Part shown: one piece after another, positions 5,487 through 14,503 of the stretch | Layout of the letters: each line of letters begins with the position of its first letter | Position numbering within the stretch: the stretch's first letter is position 1 | IMG/VR virus record: IMGVR_UViG_3300046504_000185 | Span: 1 to 59,160 of that record | Reading direction: 5' to 3' (one strand) | Length of the DNA: 59,160 nucleotides | Source of the DNA: a virus | Translations under genes and position numbers: made by a program | The notes under the pieces: model-generated | Told to the model about the DNA's origin: nothing | Database searches by the model: none | Seen by the model: only the letters and a program-made list of their open reading frames with translations

Positions 5487-5503
5487 TTTTATTTATATAT
5501 TTG
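5475..5503 (+). promoter_or_regulatory. Bacteroidetes-type promoter for the Ro60-like gene
   Basis: TTG at 5475-5477, 18 nt, then TATATTTG at 5496-5503 (perfect TAnnTTTG), 22 nt before the ATG. The TTG overlaps the end of the antirepressor gene. Confidence 0.8.
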
Positions 5504-5525
5504 CACACTAATTAAATTTTATACT

Positions 5526-7154
5526 ATGGAAAAATTGGTATTAACACAGAAAATGCTTGGAACAATTAAGAATTCATTAATTGAAGGCTTAACCATTGCG
5601 AGTGGTGCTAAAAGCAGTGCAACTTACTACCACAAGAAAGATGACCAAATGAAGGCTTTACAAAGCCAGATCAAGGTGATGTACAAATTATCTAAGGAAC
5701 TTCCTTTGATTATAGCAAGTCAAAAGGGTGCTACAGGTAGATTTGTATCCGAAGTACTTTTGAATGAATTCAAAAATACCTTGAAGGGTGGTGCATGTAA
5801 TATTGTTAATCCAATTGATTGGTATGATAATGGATTGTCAGATAAGGCAGTTCTTACCGCATTGAATAATCTCGGTGAAAATGGTTTACCATATGTTCTT
5901 CGTTTATTCGTAGACTTGAAAAACGAAAAGGTTAACAACGAAAGGGCAAGGAAGATCATGCTTGGCTTCATTTGGGGTCAGTCAAACTTGGAATTCTATG
6001 CAATGAAGTACCGTAATAAAATTGCTGAAATTCTTAAGCACGTTTATGGTGTTAAGAAAACCTCAGTGTTACTTACTATTGCACGCAAGCAGGTAAATCT
6101 TCAGGGTGCTAACTTAGTTGGTACTCAGAAAGAAATGAATATTGTGAACGATTGTATCTTGAAATACTTCAACGGTGACACAGACAAGGCATTCAAATTA
6201 CTGCTTTTCTTATTCAAGCAGGATGCAGGTCTTAACCTTGATGAATTCAATCTTTTAAGAGAATACAAAAAGGCAAAACTTGATATCACAGGTATTAAGA
6301 GTGTTCCGGAAGAAGTATTGATTGGTTTGGTTTCTTCAATCAAGCACCCTCAGTACCACACAATGTGGTCAAGTAAGGTTCAAAGAGAAGCAACAAAGGC
6401 ACTTATTCGTAAGAATGTTGAAGTTACTTCTGTTAACCAACAGGTTCGTCAGACAAAATCAACTACAAAACTTGGCGTTGAAAAAACTGTTGAACTTGAA
6501 AAGGCAACTGACTTCCTTGCACTTTACAAGACAGGATATGAAAATACTTTCACTTCAGAATTAAAGAGTGCAATTGACAAACTTGCTGAAAAGAAAAAGA
6601 TCGTTGGTTTCTTCTACAAGAGCATTGGTATTATTGTCGATGACAGTAATTCAATGACTGGCGACAAGGCAGAATCAAAGAATACTCCAAGGGCAATTGC
6701 AGATTTTACTGCAAAGGTTTTGGGCAAGTCAGCAGATTGTGTGACTTTTGTGAAGACAAAGGATGAAGTAACTGATTTAGCAACAGCATTTGTTGAATTG
6801 CTTAAGTCAGAAAATACTGCAAATCCATATCAGGCAATTTTCATCTTAACCGATGGATATGAAAACGCCTACGATGGATTGACTAACGAAGTTATTTCAA
6901 TCTACAAGGCAGAAAGTCAGAGGGATATTCCAATATTCCAAATTTCACCTATCACAAGTGCTGAAATGGGTGCTAATGTAAGAAAATTGGGTGCTGATGT
7001 TGTCACAATGGCAATCAATAACCCAAGTGCATTACAGCCTCAGATTAACGCAAGGTTGCTTGAAATTGACACAAAACGTTGGTTGGAAAATCAGGTATTG
7101 GCTCTTGAAGCAGCACCTGTTAAGAGAACAAAAAAAATTAGTATTAATGTTTAA
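5526..7154 (+). CDS. Ro60-like RNA-binding protein (TROVE + von Willebrand A)
   Basis: Residues about 40-350 are helical and resemble the HEAT-like TROVE ring that holds misfolded RNAs and Y RNAs. The segment LALYKTGYEN (about 331-340) with the following helix matches the conserved LETYKTGHG region of Ro60. Residues about 360-530 form a vWA domain with an intact metal site: DDSNS (Asp372, Ser374, Ser376) and Asp443 in TDG. The length, 542 residues, is close to human Ro60 (538). Known bacterial Ro proteins bind Y RNAs and assist RNA degradation or repair. The gene lies 1 kb from the split tRNA array and 5 nt before the ARPP-1-like gene, so an RNA-handling role is a natural inference. A generic vWA protein is the main alternative. 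Confidence 0.8.
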   Translation: MEKLVLTQKMLGTIKNSLIEGLTIASGAKSSATYYHKKDDQMKALQSQIKVMYKLSKELPLIIASQKGATGRFVSEVLLNEFKNTLKGGACNIVNPIDWYDNGLSDKAVLTALNNLGENGLPYVLRLFVDLKNEKVNNERARKIMLGFIWGQSNLEFYAMKYRNKIAEILKHVYGVKKTSVLLTIARKQVNLQGANLVGTQKEMNIVNDCILKYFNGDTDKAFKLLLFLFKQDAGLNLDEFNLLREYKKAKLDITGIKSVPEEVLIGLVSSIKHPQYHTMWSSKVQREATKALIRKNVEVTSVNQQVRQTKSTTKLGVEKTVELEKATDFLALYKTGYENTFTSELKSAIDKLAEKKKIVGFFYKSIGIIVDDSNSMTGDKAESKNTPRAIADFTAKVLGKSADCVTFVKTKDEVTDLATAFVELLKSENTANPYQAIFILTDGYENAYDGLTNEVISIYKAESQRDIPIFQISPITSAEMGANVRKLGADVVTMAINNPSALQPQINARLLEIDTKRWLENQVLALEAAPVKRTKKISINV

Positions 7155-7159
7155 AAAAT

Positions 7160-8263
7160 ATGACCATGAATACAAGAGAATTTACAGAATTACTTAAAGG
7201 TTGCCGTCCTGTTAAAGACAAGGATGGTAACATCATCGTACAATCTATCATGAACATGCAGGTTGTATGTTTAACAACTGATGTTGAAAATTCATTGGAT
7301 ACTCGTTTTGCGAATCCTTTGACAGCATTGCAGTCAAGTAACCAATCTTATGGTCAGATTAGTTTTAACAACAAATCTGATAAGGAAGTTATTCTTCCTA
7401 CTCAGATGGCTGTTTTAACAAAACAACAGGCACAGAACCACGGTATGATCAAGGCAGGTTATCTTGAAAAATACGCAAATACTACATATCACGATGCAGG
7501 TTGCGTACAAGGTGGACAAACCGGATATTTCCGTGGAACATCAGAATTCCGTATGATTCCTGTTTCAATGCGTGAAATGTTATTTGACAGCATTGGACAA
7601 TCTGCAGGTTATTCAAGGATTTATCCTGCTATTCAAAAATTAGGTCAGGAAACTGGCAGTGCTGCAGGTAATTACTTGAATGTATACTTCGAAAAGTACG
7701 ATAAGAAACTTGAACAGTTCATTGCACACTTTGAACGTCCAAAGAATCTGATTGGTATCATCGTCTTAATTGATGGTGAAATTGTTGCAATAGACAAATT
7801 CCCTTCATTCACATATGCTGAACAGGTATGGGATATGATGATCCGTGACTGCTATGGTTCACTTGCTATTATTTCTGAAGTAAAAAACAGGAAGTCAAGT
7901 AATGAATTCACTGAAACATATACTGAAATGAAGAAAAGTCATCAGGAAAATGTTGTTGATTTGCTTGAAAAAGCATTGAAGAAAACCAAGCAGAACATGA
8001 CTGCAAGTGTAAATGAAAAACTTCAGGAGTTACTTGAACTTACTTTTGATGCTACACTTGATACAGAAGGACAACCAACTGCAGCAAGAGCACCAAAGTC
8101 ATATGTTCTTAAGACTGAAGGTTACATTGGTCAGGTGATCACTGAAAATGAATTTAACCACCTTGTAAGTGTTGTTAAGAGAGACAGGTTCGACCCTAAC
8201 GCACTCCGAGAAGTTAACGAACTTCGTAAGAAGGCTCGTAAGCAGGATAGATTCAGTTTATAA
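7160..8263 (+). CDS. ARPP-1-like domain protein
   Basis: The pattern fits the ARPP-1 family (ARG and rhodanese-phosphatase-associated protein): NKSDKEVILPTQMAVLTKQQ, then FRMIPVSMRE, then a region ending DGEIVAIDKFPSF and a helix with VWDMM. The biochemical activity of this family is not known to me. The C-terminal third is Lys/Glu-rich with likely coiled helices and a basic end. It starts 5 nt after the Ro60-like gene and clearly shares its transcript. A second in-frame ATG two codons later is equally possible as the start. Co-transcription with a TROVE protein suggests an RNA-repair or stress role, which is inference. Confidence 0.6.
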   Translation: MTMNTREFTELLKGCRPVKDKDGNIIVQSIMNMQVVCLTTDVENSLDTRFANPLTALQSSNQSYGQISFNNKSDKEVILPTQMAVLTKQQAQNHGMIKAGYLEKYANTTYHDAGCVQGGQTGYFRGTSEFRMIPVSMREMLFDSIGQSAGYSRIYPAIQKLGQETGSAAGNYLNVYFEKYDKKLEQFIAHFERPKNLIGIIVLIDGEIVAIDKFPSFTYAEQVWDMMIRDCYGSLAIISEVKNRKSSNEFTETYTEMKKSHQENVVDLLEKALKKTKQNMTASVNEKLQELLELTFDATLDTEGQPTAARAPKSYVLKTEGYIGQVITENEFNHLVSVVKRDRFDPNALREVNELRKKARKQDRFSL

Positions 8264-8378
8264 TCAGGCTTGAAAGGCTATCGAAAATATGTTGGGTTTT
8301 TTGTAACATTATGAAATCTCACACGTATAATGAATATTAGGTTCTTTCCCCACACTTGGGATTGAACTTTTGTCTGAA

Positions 8379-8409
8379 TCCCGTAGAAGAAATTTTACGG
8401 GGTTTTTTT
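8379..8409 (+). terminator. Rho-independent terminator after the Ro60/ARPP-1 operon
   Basis: CCCGTA (8380-8385) pairs with TACGGG (8396-8401) and is followed by seven T. Confidence 0.8.
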
Positions 8410-8445
8410 ATTTTATGACATCAAAGATTTTAATGGTAATCTTTT

Positions 8446-8461
8446 GTATTTATTATAAATA
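8446..8461 (+). promoter_or_regulatory. Late-type promoter motif GTATTTATT with adjoining TATAAATA
   Basis: GTATTTAT at 8446-8453 is the recurring phage motif. TATAAATA, the T4 late consensus, directly follows at 8454-8461, making the site nearly palindromic. It is 95-100 nt upstream of the first fibre gene. Confidence 0.55.
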
Positions 8462-8515
8462 AAACCGAACCCTGAAGTTCGGTTTAGGTAACTTACTGAA
8501 CGGTCATGAAGTTAC
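8462..8515 (+). promoter_or_regulatory. Two-hairpin 5' leader of the first fibre gene
   Basis: AAACCGAAC/GTTCGGTTT (8462-8470 / 8477-8485) is a perfect 9-bp stem. GTAACTT/AAGTTAC (8488-8494 / 8509-8515) is a 7-bp stem. No T run follows either, so they are more likely mRNA stability or translation elements than terminators. Confidence 0.5.
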
Positions 8516-8556
8516 GTGTTTTTGAAAAATAATAGAAGAGATTTAAATTAAAAAAT

Positions 8557-9687
8557 ATGCCATTTTTCGCAAGACCTAATTTAGACAATACTCAATTTAA
8601 GCAAGTAACTAATAGTACACTAACATTATCTGGTCAAACAAGAATTATAAACACAAGTGGTTTAACTATTGCAGATGGTAGTGGTAATACAATACAAATT
8701 AGTGCAAAAGATGCAGCCATTGGTAGAGTATTAACATTTGATGGTACTGAAATTAAATTTAGTCCGCCATCATCGGGTGCAAGTACGGGAATTTATACGG
8801 GTTTATCTCCTTCTACTTGTACTGTAGGTGGAATGCCTGCAGGTACTCTGATTAGTGGTGTATGTATAACAAATATACTTCAATGTATATTAGTGCCAAC
8901 ATTAAATCCGACAGTAAATCCGCCTTCATTTAGTTATAGTATTCTTCCTGTAAATGGAACTTGTTGTGAAGTTGGTTCATCGGTAAGTATTACTGGTTTC
9001 TTGACATTTAATAGAGGTTGTATTAGTCCTCAATATTGTAGTACTTGCTGTTTTAGAAGTGGTTTACCAACAATACATAAATATACTGACATTGCGGGTA
9101 CTACATGTTGTTGCGTTTGTACTGCTTTAAGTGGTTCATTTGCAATGCCATCACTTTCAATCAATCTCGGCAGTAATACTACATATGGCAGTGTTTGCTA
9201 CGGAGCAGGTCCAACAAACGTATTTAACAGTGCAGGTACTTGTATTTGTGCTGCTTTGGTTGTGGGAGTAACATCAACTGCTTCACAGGTAATTTGTGGA
9301 TTATACCCATATTTCTATGGTAAAGTAGCAAGTGGTGGATGTCCTGCAGGTGTTAACAGACCTACAGCAACATGTGCATTGGTAATTGGTGGAACTAAGG
9401 TGGTGGCAGACAGTATTGGTACAATATCAATTAATTTCAATAGCACTGCAGATGATTATATTTGGTTTGCAACTCCATATGCTTCAACAACAAAAACAGT
9501 ATGGTTTGTAGATGCCCTTAATAACGGTTCAATTTGTGGTGCAGTAAGTCCTGGTGGTAATTTATTCCCTAATAATACTCCTGTTTCACCAGTTGCAACA
9601 GTATGTTGGAGTGGTCAGTGTTATAAAGTTTATATAAGCAATTATCAGACAGCAAGTACATCAATAATGCAATTAAGAAATAGTTAA
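8557..9687 (+). CDS. Cysteine-rich fibre/adhesin protein (376 aa)
   Basis: The N-terminus (about 60 residues) shares the pattern FxQxxxxxLxLSGxT with the proteins starting at 14504, 24592 and 27144, probably an attachment module. The rest, from about residue 85, is the Thr/Ser/Gly/Cys-rich domain also found at the end of the 9700 and 14504 proteins (FNRGCISPQYC, YIWFATPY, a Trp/Gly-rich end). Cysteines are very frequent, including CC and CCC runs. No signal peptide is seen, as expected for a virion protein. The role is inferred from the neighbours: a tail-fibre tip or receptor-binding protein. Confidence 0.75.
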   Translation: MPFFARPNLDNTQFKQVTNSTLTLSGQTRIINTSGLTIADGSGNTIQISAKDAAIGRVLTFDGTEIKFSPPSSGASTGIYTGLSPSTCTVGGMPAGTLISGVCITNILQCILVPTLNPTVNPPSFSYSILPVNGTCCEVGSSVSITGFLTFNRGCISPQYCSTCCFRSGLPTIHKYTDIAGTTCCCVCTALSGSFAMPSLSINLGSNTTYGSVCYGAGPTNVFNSAGTCICAALVVGVTSTASQVICGLYPYFYGKVASGGCPAGVNRPTATCALVIGGTKVVADSIGTISINFNSTADDYIWFATPYASTTKTVWFVDALNNGSICGAVSPGGNLFPNNTPVSPVATVCWSGQCYKVYISNYQTASTSIMQLRNS

Positions 9688-9699
9688 AAAATTTAAGAT

Positions 9700-11688
9700 A
9701 TGGCAATAATTTTAAATGATAATATTCAAATAAATGCGGGTAAACCGATTGATACAAGATATTTAAGTAGTGGAAATACCGCATATGCTTCAGTAGGTGC
9801 TGTAAATACTGCAATCTCGATTAGTACACGATATGTTGGTTTAACGGTCAATATTAATGGTCTTGAATATTGGTATAAAAATGGTGTTACTAATACTGAT
9901 TTGATATTAAAATCAATAACTGGTCAAACTACTGCTGATGCAATTACTGGTGCAACAAATCTTGGTTTTTTTAGTGGACAAACAGGCATACAGACATTAC
10001 CAATAACTGATTTACCAAATATTAATTATAATGGCAGTTATAATTCAATTTACAATTATTATTATAGGGGTACTGATGCTTTAGTTCATACAGGTCCACC
10101 GCCAAGTGATGGTATACCAAGAAGAGGTTATATAAAATCAGCATTTCCGATCAAATCGTGGATTTGGAATGAATATGTTGGTTTAGGAAGTACTCTTGGT
10201 TGGATTTTAGTTGATGGTGATGTTTCACAACAAATTGGACTTTCTCCGACTGTTTATTTATATTATCCGCCATCAACAGCATATACTCAAACTTCTTGGA
10301 CAACAGGATTTGGTTATAATAATGGATCAAATTTGGTTATTAGTACAGTTACAGGTAGTCTGACAACCGGAACAACAATAACAATTGGTGGTCCACCTTA
10401 TGCAAAAAAAGTAAATCATGTTTTGGATTTTCGTACAGTTATAAGTGATACACCAAGTAATCTTGCTGTAGGTTATGATGAATCATTTATTCATTTATCG
10501 GGTGTAACTCCAATAACAACTGGAGCAAATATTGGTACTGGAGTGGCAATTTTAAAGACTCCGGTAACAGGCACAACATTACTATTGAGAAGACTTCAGG
10601 GCAGTGGAAGTACAACAGTAAATCAAGTTGGTGATAGTATAATAATTACCACAATTGTAAGTGGTAGTACTTCAGGAGTAACAAACGCAGTAAATATTGG
10701 TACAGGAACAGGTATTTTTAAAACAAAAGTAAATAATTGTTTACAATTCAGATCATTAAAACCAAGTGGCAGTACATCAATTTCTCAAGTAGGTGATGAT
10801 CTGGTGATCTTTTCAAGTGGTGGTAGTGGTGGATTATATAATCTTGCTACTCCTGCAACATGTACTGTTGGTGGTGTAACCGCAGGAGAACAGTTAACAG
10901 GAAAAACTGCATTATGCTTACTTCAAGAAATACTTGCGCCAGAATTATTTGGTACATTAACTGCACCAAGTGAGGGTATTGGCATAAGTCCTTCCGGTAC
11001 ATTTGAAATTGGCTGTTCAATTTCAACATTATGTGTTACTGGAACATTTAATAGAGGTTCGATTAGTCCACAATATTGCAGTACTTCAGGATTTAGAAGT
11101 GGTCCTGCAAATACTTATTGTTTCAGTGGTTGTCAGATTGCTGGTTCATATGCTTGTACTGCAGGAAGTGTAACCAAATGTGCAACAAGTTACGTTGTTT
11201 GTAGTGGCGGTCAGACATGGGGAGTATGTACGGCATATGATGCAGGCGTTCAACCTAAAGGTAGTAATGGTACTAATTATAACTCACCGTTAGGTGCAAG
11301 TACAACAGGTGCAGTAAGTGCCACAATAACAGGTATTTTGCCTTGGTATTGGGGAAAGGGTGCATCACAAGTTCTTGTTAGTGCTGATATTGCAGGTGGA
11401 ACAAAAACTCTTGCAAATGTAACAGCATCACCACTTTCGATTATATTCAATAGTGCACCAACAGATTATATTTGGTTTGCAGTACCTGCATGTGCAGGAC
11501 TTAAAACTTGTTGGTATGTTAATGGAACAAACAATGGTTGTATTGGTGGAGTAGGTAATTTATTTGCAATATTTTGTACTGTTGCAGTTACTTCGGCAAG
11601 TGGTTGTTGGGCAGGTTGTAATTATGATGTGTATGTAAGTTGTGTTACAACAGGAACTGCTGTAGGTGTACCAATGTGTATGTATTAA
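9700..11688 (+). CDS. Fibre protein, N-terminal collar module plus Cys-rich tip (662 aa)
   Basis: Residues 1-70 (MAIILNDN, GKPIDTRYL, GLTVNINGLEYWYKNG) form a module shared with the proteins at 11721 and 15614, probably the part that joins fibre to virion. The middle is Gly/Thr-rich beta repeat. The last 280 or so residues are the Cys-rich domain of the 8557 and 14504 proteins (FNRGSISPQYCST, YIWFAVPA). The gene starts 12 nt after the 8557 gene, so the two are co-transcribed. It shows the same tip placed on a different N-terminus. Confidence 0.75.
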   Translation: MAIILNDNIQINAGKPIDTRYLSSGNTAYASVGAVNTAISISTRYVGLTVNINGLEYWYKNGVTNTDLILKSITGQTTADAITGATNLGFFSGQTGIQTLPITDLPNINYNGSYNSIYNYYYRGTDALVHTGPPPSDGIPRRGYIKSAFPIKSWIWNEYVGLGSTLGWILVDGDVSQQIGLSPTVYLYYPPSTAYTQTSWTTGFGYNNGSNLVISTVTGSLTTGTTITIGGPPYAKKVNHVLDFRTVISDTPSNLAVGYDESFIHLSGVTPITTGANIGTGVAILKTPVTGTTLLLRRLQGSGSTTVNQVGDSIIITTIVSGSTSGVTNAVNIGTGTGIFKTKVNNCLQFRSLKPSGSTSISQVGDDLVIFSSGGSGGLYNLATPATCTVGGVTAGEQLTGKTALCLLQEILAPELFGTLTAPSEGIGISPSGTFEIGCSISTLCVTGTFNRGSISPQYCSTSGFRSGPANTYCFSGCQIAGSYACTAGSVTKCATSYVVCSGGQTWGVCTAYDAGVQPKGSNGTNYNSPLGASTTGAVSATITGILPWYWGKGASQVLVSADIAGGTKTLANVTASPLSIIFNSAPTDYIWFAVPACAGLKTCWYVNGTNNGCIGGVGNLFAIFCTVAVTSASGCWAGCNYDVYVSCVTTGTAVGVPMCMY

Positions 11689-11720
11689 TAATAAAATAGA
11701 GATAATAAAAACAGAATATT

Positions 11721-14393
11721 ATGGCAATAATCATTAATGATAATTTTGCAGTCAATGTAGGAAAACCAGTTGATAGTAAATATATGAATATTTCTGCACC
11801 GTGGACAAGTATATCTGCAGCAAATACAGGAATACCTTTAGCATATAGATATCAAGGTTTAACAGTTAATATAAACGGTGTTGAATATTGGTATAAAAAT
11901 GGTGTTGCTGATGTTGATTTAATTATTAAAACAGCAGGTAGTGGTGCAGGAACAGTAAGTGGTGCAACAAATGGTTTACATTTAATAAATTCAGGAACAA
12001 CAGTTGCTCTTGGCGGTACATTAACGGGAAATACTATAATTAATGCTAATTCACATGATTTTTGCGTTTATGATGTAAGAAGTATATCATTAGAAAGCAT
12101 TGTATCTGGTTATAGTTCAACATTTCATGGTTATAATACTGATATTTGTGGCACTAATTTTTTAGAAATATGTAGTCCTCAAGTACAAATTGATTTTTCA
12201 AGTTTTGGACGTGTTAATGATAATTCTGGAACAAAATGTGGTCTTGTATATGGTGGTAATTATGATGCAACGTTTGTTGCTCGATCACTTGTAGATAAAT
12301 GTTATGTTGATACTGTTGCAACAGGTTTACAACCAAAAGTTGCTGTTTGGGTTGCAACAACAGGTACGAGTATTAGTTTAAGTGGAAATCAATTAATTGA
12401 TGGTGTCATGACCGTAAACGGCATGAGAGTATTGGTTAAAAACCAATCAGGTAATACTACTCCTGCAGTTGATAATGGTATTTATATTGCATCAAGTAGT
12501 TTTTGGACACGTTCACCCGATTTTGATGGTACTCCACAGGGTGAAATTCAACAAGGTGCATTAATTCCGGTTTTAAGTGGTATAACAAATCGTAATTCAT
12601 TATGGGTATTAATAACACCCGATCCAATTACTGGTGGTACAACACCGTTATTATTTACTCCTTTTAGTACTCCCGGTAATTATGTCGGTGGAACAGGAAT
12701 TGATGTTATCGGAAATACAATATCAATTAATACTCCAACATATGCAATAATTACTAATGCAATTACTGGTGCAACAACTGGCTTGGGAACTGATGGCAAT
12801 AGAAATGTTTGTCTTGATAGTACAACACAGGCAATACTTGCTGATGCAATTACTGGTGCTACAAATGGTTTGGGAACTGATGGTAATAGAAATGTTTGTC
12901 TTGGTGGTATATTAATTGCTCCAACAACAATTGATTTAAGTGGACAAATTTTTACTGTTTGTGGTGCTATTGGTAATGCATTTATAGAATTAAATGACTC
13001 ATCATTTGCTGCTTGTTTTGGTACTAATTGTGTTTCAACAACAGAACTTCATAATAATTTATATAATCTTACTCTTAGTTCTGCTCCTTTTGCTGTTTTT
13101 CACGATAACAACTGTATTGGTTTATGTTATGATGGTGATTATGAAGCAAATTTTGTAAATCGTTCACTTGTAACAAAACAATATGTTTTAGGGCAAATTA
13201 CAGGTTTTACTGGTACAATTACTGGTGGTACAAATGGTCTTGGTTATTCAGCAGCAAATATTTGTCTTGGTGGTACATTAATTGCAACAACTGATATTAG
13301 TGGTGCTCAAGATTTAAGTTTTGGTGGTATTACACCACTTACATCATTTGGAGTAATAGCAACAACTGATTTTAAATTAACAGTATGTTCAAATAAGGCA
13401 ACTATAGCATTAGATGATACAGGTAAAGCAGAATTAATGGGTGGTCGATATGCATCTATTAGTCTTTCTGCTAATACTGCAATGGTACAAGTTAGTGCTT
13501 CAACAGCAAATATTCTTGGTACAGTTAGATTATTGACAATTCCAAATGCAGGTGCAATATCAGATACATTATTGGTGTGGAATTCCGGTGATAAAGAAGT
13601 TAAATGTCTAAGTATTAGTACAATAACTGGTGCAACAGCAATTAGTGCAAATAATGGTTTAACAAAAGCAGGTAATATTATTAGTCTTGGTGGTAATTTA
13701 ACTGGAACAACAACGATCATACAAACAGGTAATACGTTTTCAATTTGTACTACTTCTATTGGTTCAACACCACGATTAATAATGAATCCAAGTAGTACAT
13801 GCACTGAATTAGGTATGTATTGCAATTCAACATGTCGTTCAGCAATATATTCATACGGTGCAGGACTTCCAACAACAGGAATTTATTCAATTGGTGGAAC
13901 TTCTTGCAGTAGTATTATTTCTGATATAAAATTATCATTAAATAGTTGTAATGGTAGTTGTGGTACAACAGTATGTTTAGATGAAAGAGGTTTATATTAT
14001 TGTGTAGATTATAGTAGCAGATGGAATACTTGTAGGTATATTCCTGATATTAATTATGTTACTGGTTGTACTGTTAATTTGATCAGTTGCTATTCAAATA
14101 TTGACAATATTCGTAATATAACTTCTGGTACTACTACAACAGCAATCGATAATTTTGTTGGGGTTGATATTACTGGTAGCAGATGTGTTTACTTATATGC
14201 AACACCAAAATATGGTCAAAAATTAACAATAGTAGATGTTCGTGGAGACGCATTAAGTTTTCCAATAACAATTGATGGTAATGGTAATTTAATAAATGGT
14301 GGTCAGTGTGCATTAATTAATACAGATTATGGTTCAATAACATTTGTATTTAATTGCAGTAATTTTTGGAGTGCAGTTGCATTTGTTAATTAA
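11721..14393 (+). CDS. Long repetitive fibre protein (890 aa)
   Basis: It begins with the MAII-type N-terminal module of the 9700 and 15614 proteins. Four repeats around LGGxL(T/I) with preceding TGATxGL motifs follow. In the middle is a conserved fibre domain (NGMRVLVKNQ, NGIY, WVLITPDPITGG) also found in the 15614 protein. The last 65 residues (YGQKLTIVDVRGDALSFPIT, then INTDYGSI and a final FVN) match the C-terminal tip of the 15614 protein. Cysteine replaces the usual hydrophobic residue at many beta positions (NVCLGG). A trimeric beta-helical tail fibre is inferred. Confidence 0.75.
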   Translation: MAIIINDNFAVNVGKPVDSKYMNISAPWTSISAANTGIPLAYRYQGLTVNINGVEYWYKNGVADVDLIIKTAGSGAGTVSGATNGLHLINSGTTVALGGTLTGNTIINANSHDFCVYDVRSISLESIVSGYSSTFHGYNTDICGTNFLEICSPQVQIDFSSFGRVNDNSGTKCGLVYGGNYDATFVARSLVDKCYVDTVATGLQPKVAVWVATTGTSISLSGNQLIDGVMTVNGMRVLVKNQSGNTTPAVDNGIYIASSSFWTRSPDFDGTPQGEIQQGALIPVLSGITNRNSLWVLITPDPITGGTTPLLFTPFSTPGNYVGGTGIDVIGNTISINTPTYAIITNAITGATTGLGTDGNRNVCLDSTTQAILADAITGATNGLGTDGNRNVCLGGILIAPTTIDLSGQIFTVCGAIGNAFIELNDSSFAACFGTNCVSTTELHNNLYNLTLSSAPFAVFHDNNCIGLCYDGDYEANFVNRSLVTKQYVLGQITGFTGTITGGTNGLGYSAANICLGGTLIATTDISGAQDLSFGGITPLTSFGVIATTDFKLTVCSNKATIALDDTGKAELMGGRYASISLSANTAMVQVSASTANILGTVRLLTIPNAGAISDTLLVWNSGDKEVKCLSISTITGATAISANNGLTKAGNIISLGGNLTGTTTIIQTGNTFSICTTSIGSTPRLIMNPSSTCTELGMYCNSTCRSAIYSYGAGLPTTGIYSIGGTSCSSIISDIKLSLNSCNGSCGTTVCLDERGLYYCVDYSSRWNTCRYIPDINYVTGCTVNLISCYSNIDNIRNITSGTTTTAIDNFVGVDITGSRCVYLYATPKYGQKLTIVDVRGDALSFPITIDGNGNLINGGQCALINTDYGSITFVFNCSNFWSAVAFVN

Positions 14394-14449
14394 TGATTGA
14401 AGTAATATTTTATTTTTTGTAATTGACAGGGGTTTATTGGTTTTTTAAA

Positions 14450-14458
14450 CTATTTATA
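14450..14458 (+). promoter_or_regulatory. Late-type motif CTATTTATA
   Basis: 45 nt before the ATG at 14504. The first base is C rather than G. Confidence 0.5.
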
Positions 14459-14503
14459 ATAGATACAAGAAAAATAATACGTAAAATATAAAAACAAGAA
14501 ATT

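Noticed and set aside
8454-8461. T4-type late promoter TATAAATA as the general late signal
   Set aside because: It is seen in this orientation only here before a late gene. The recurrent signal is the opposite orientation, GTATTTATA.
13307-13825. 172-codon - strand open frame in the 11721 fibre gene, and similar ones at 17458, 20275, 31844 and 27149
   Set aside because: All are mirror frames of low-complexity Gly/Thr/Asn fibre coding sequence, and every supported gene is on the + strand.
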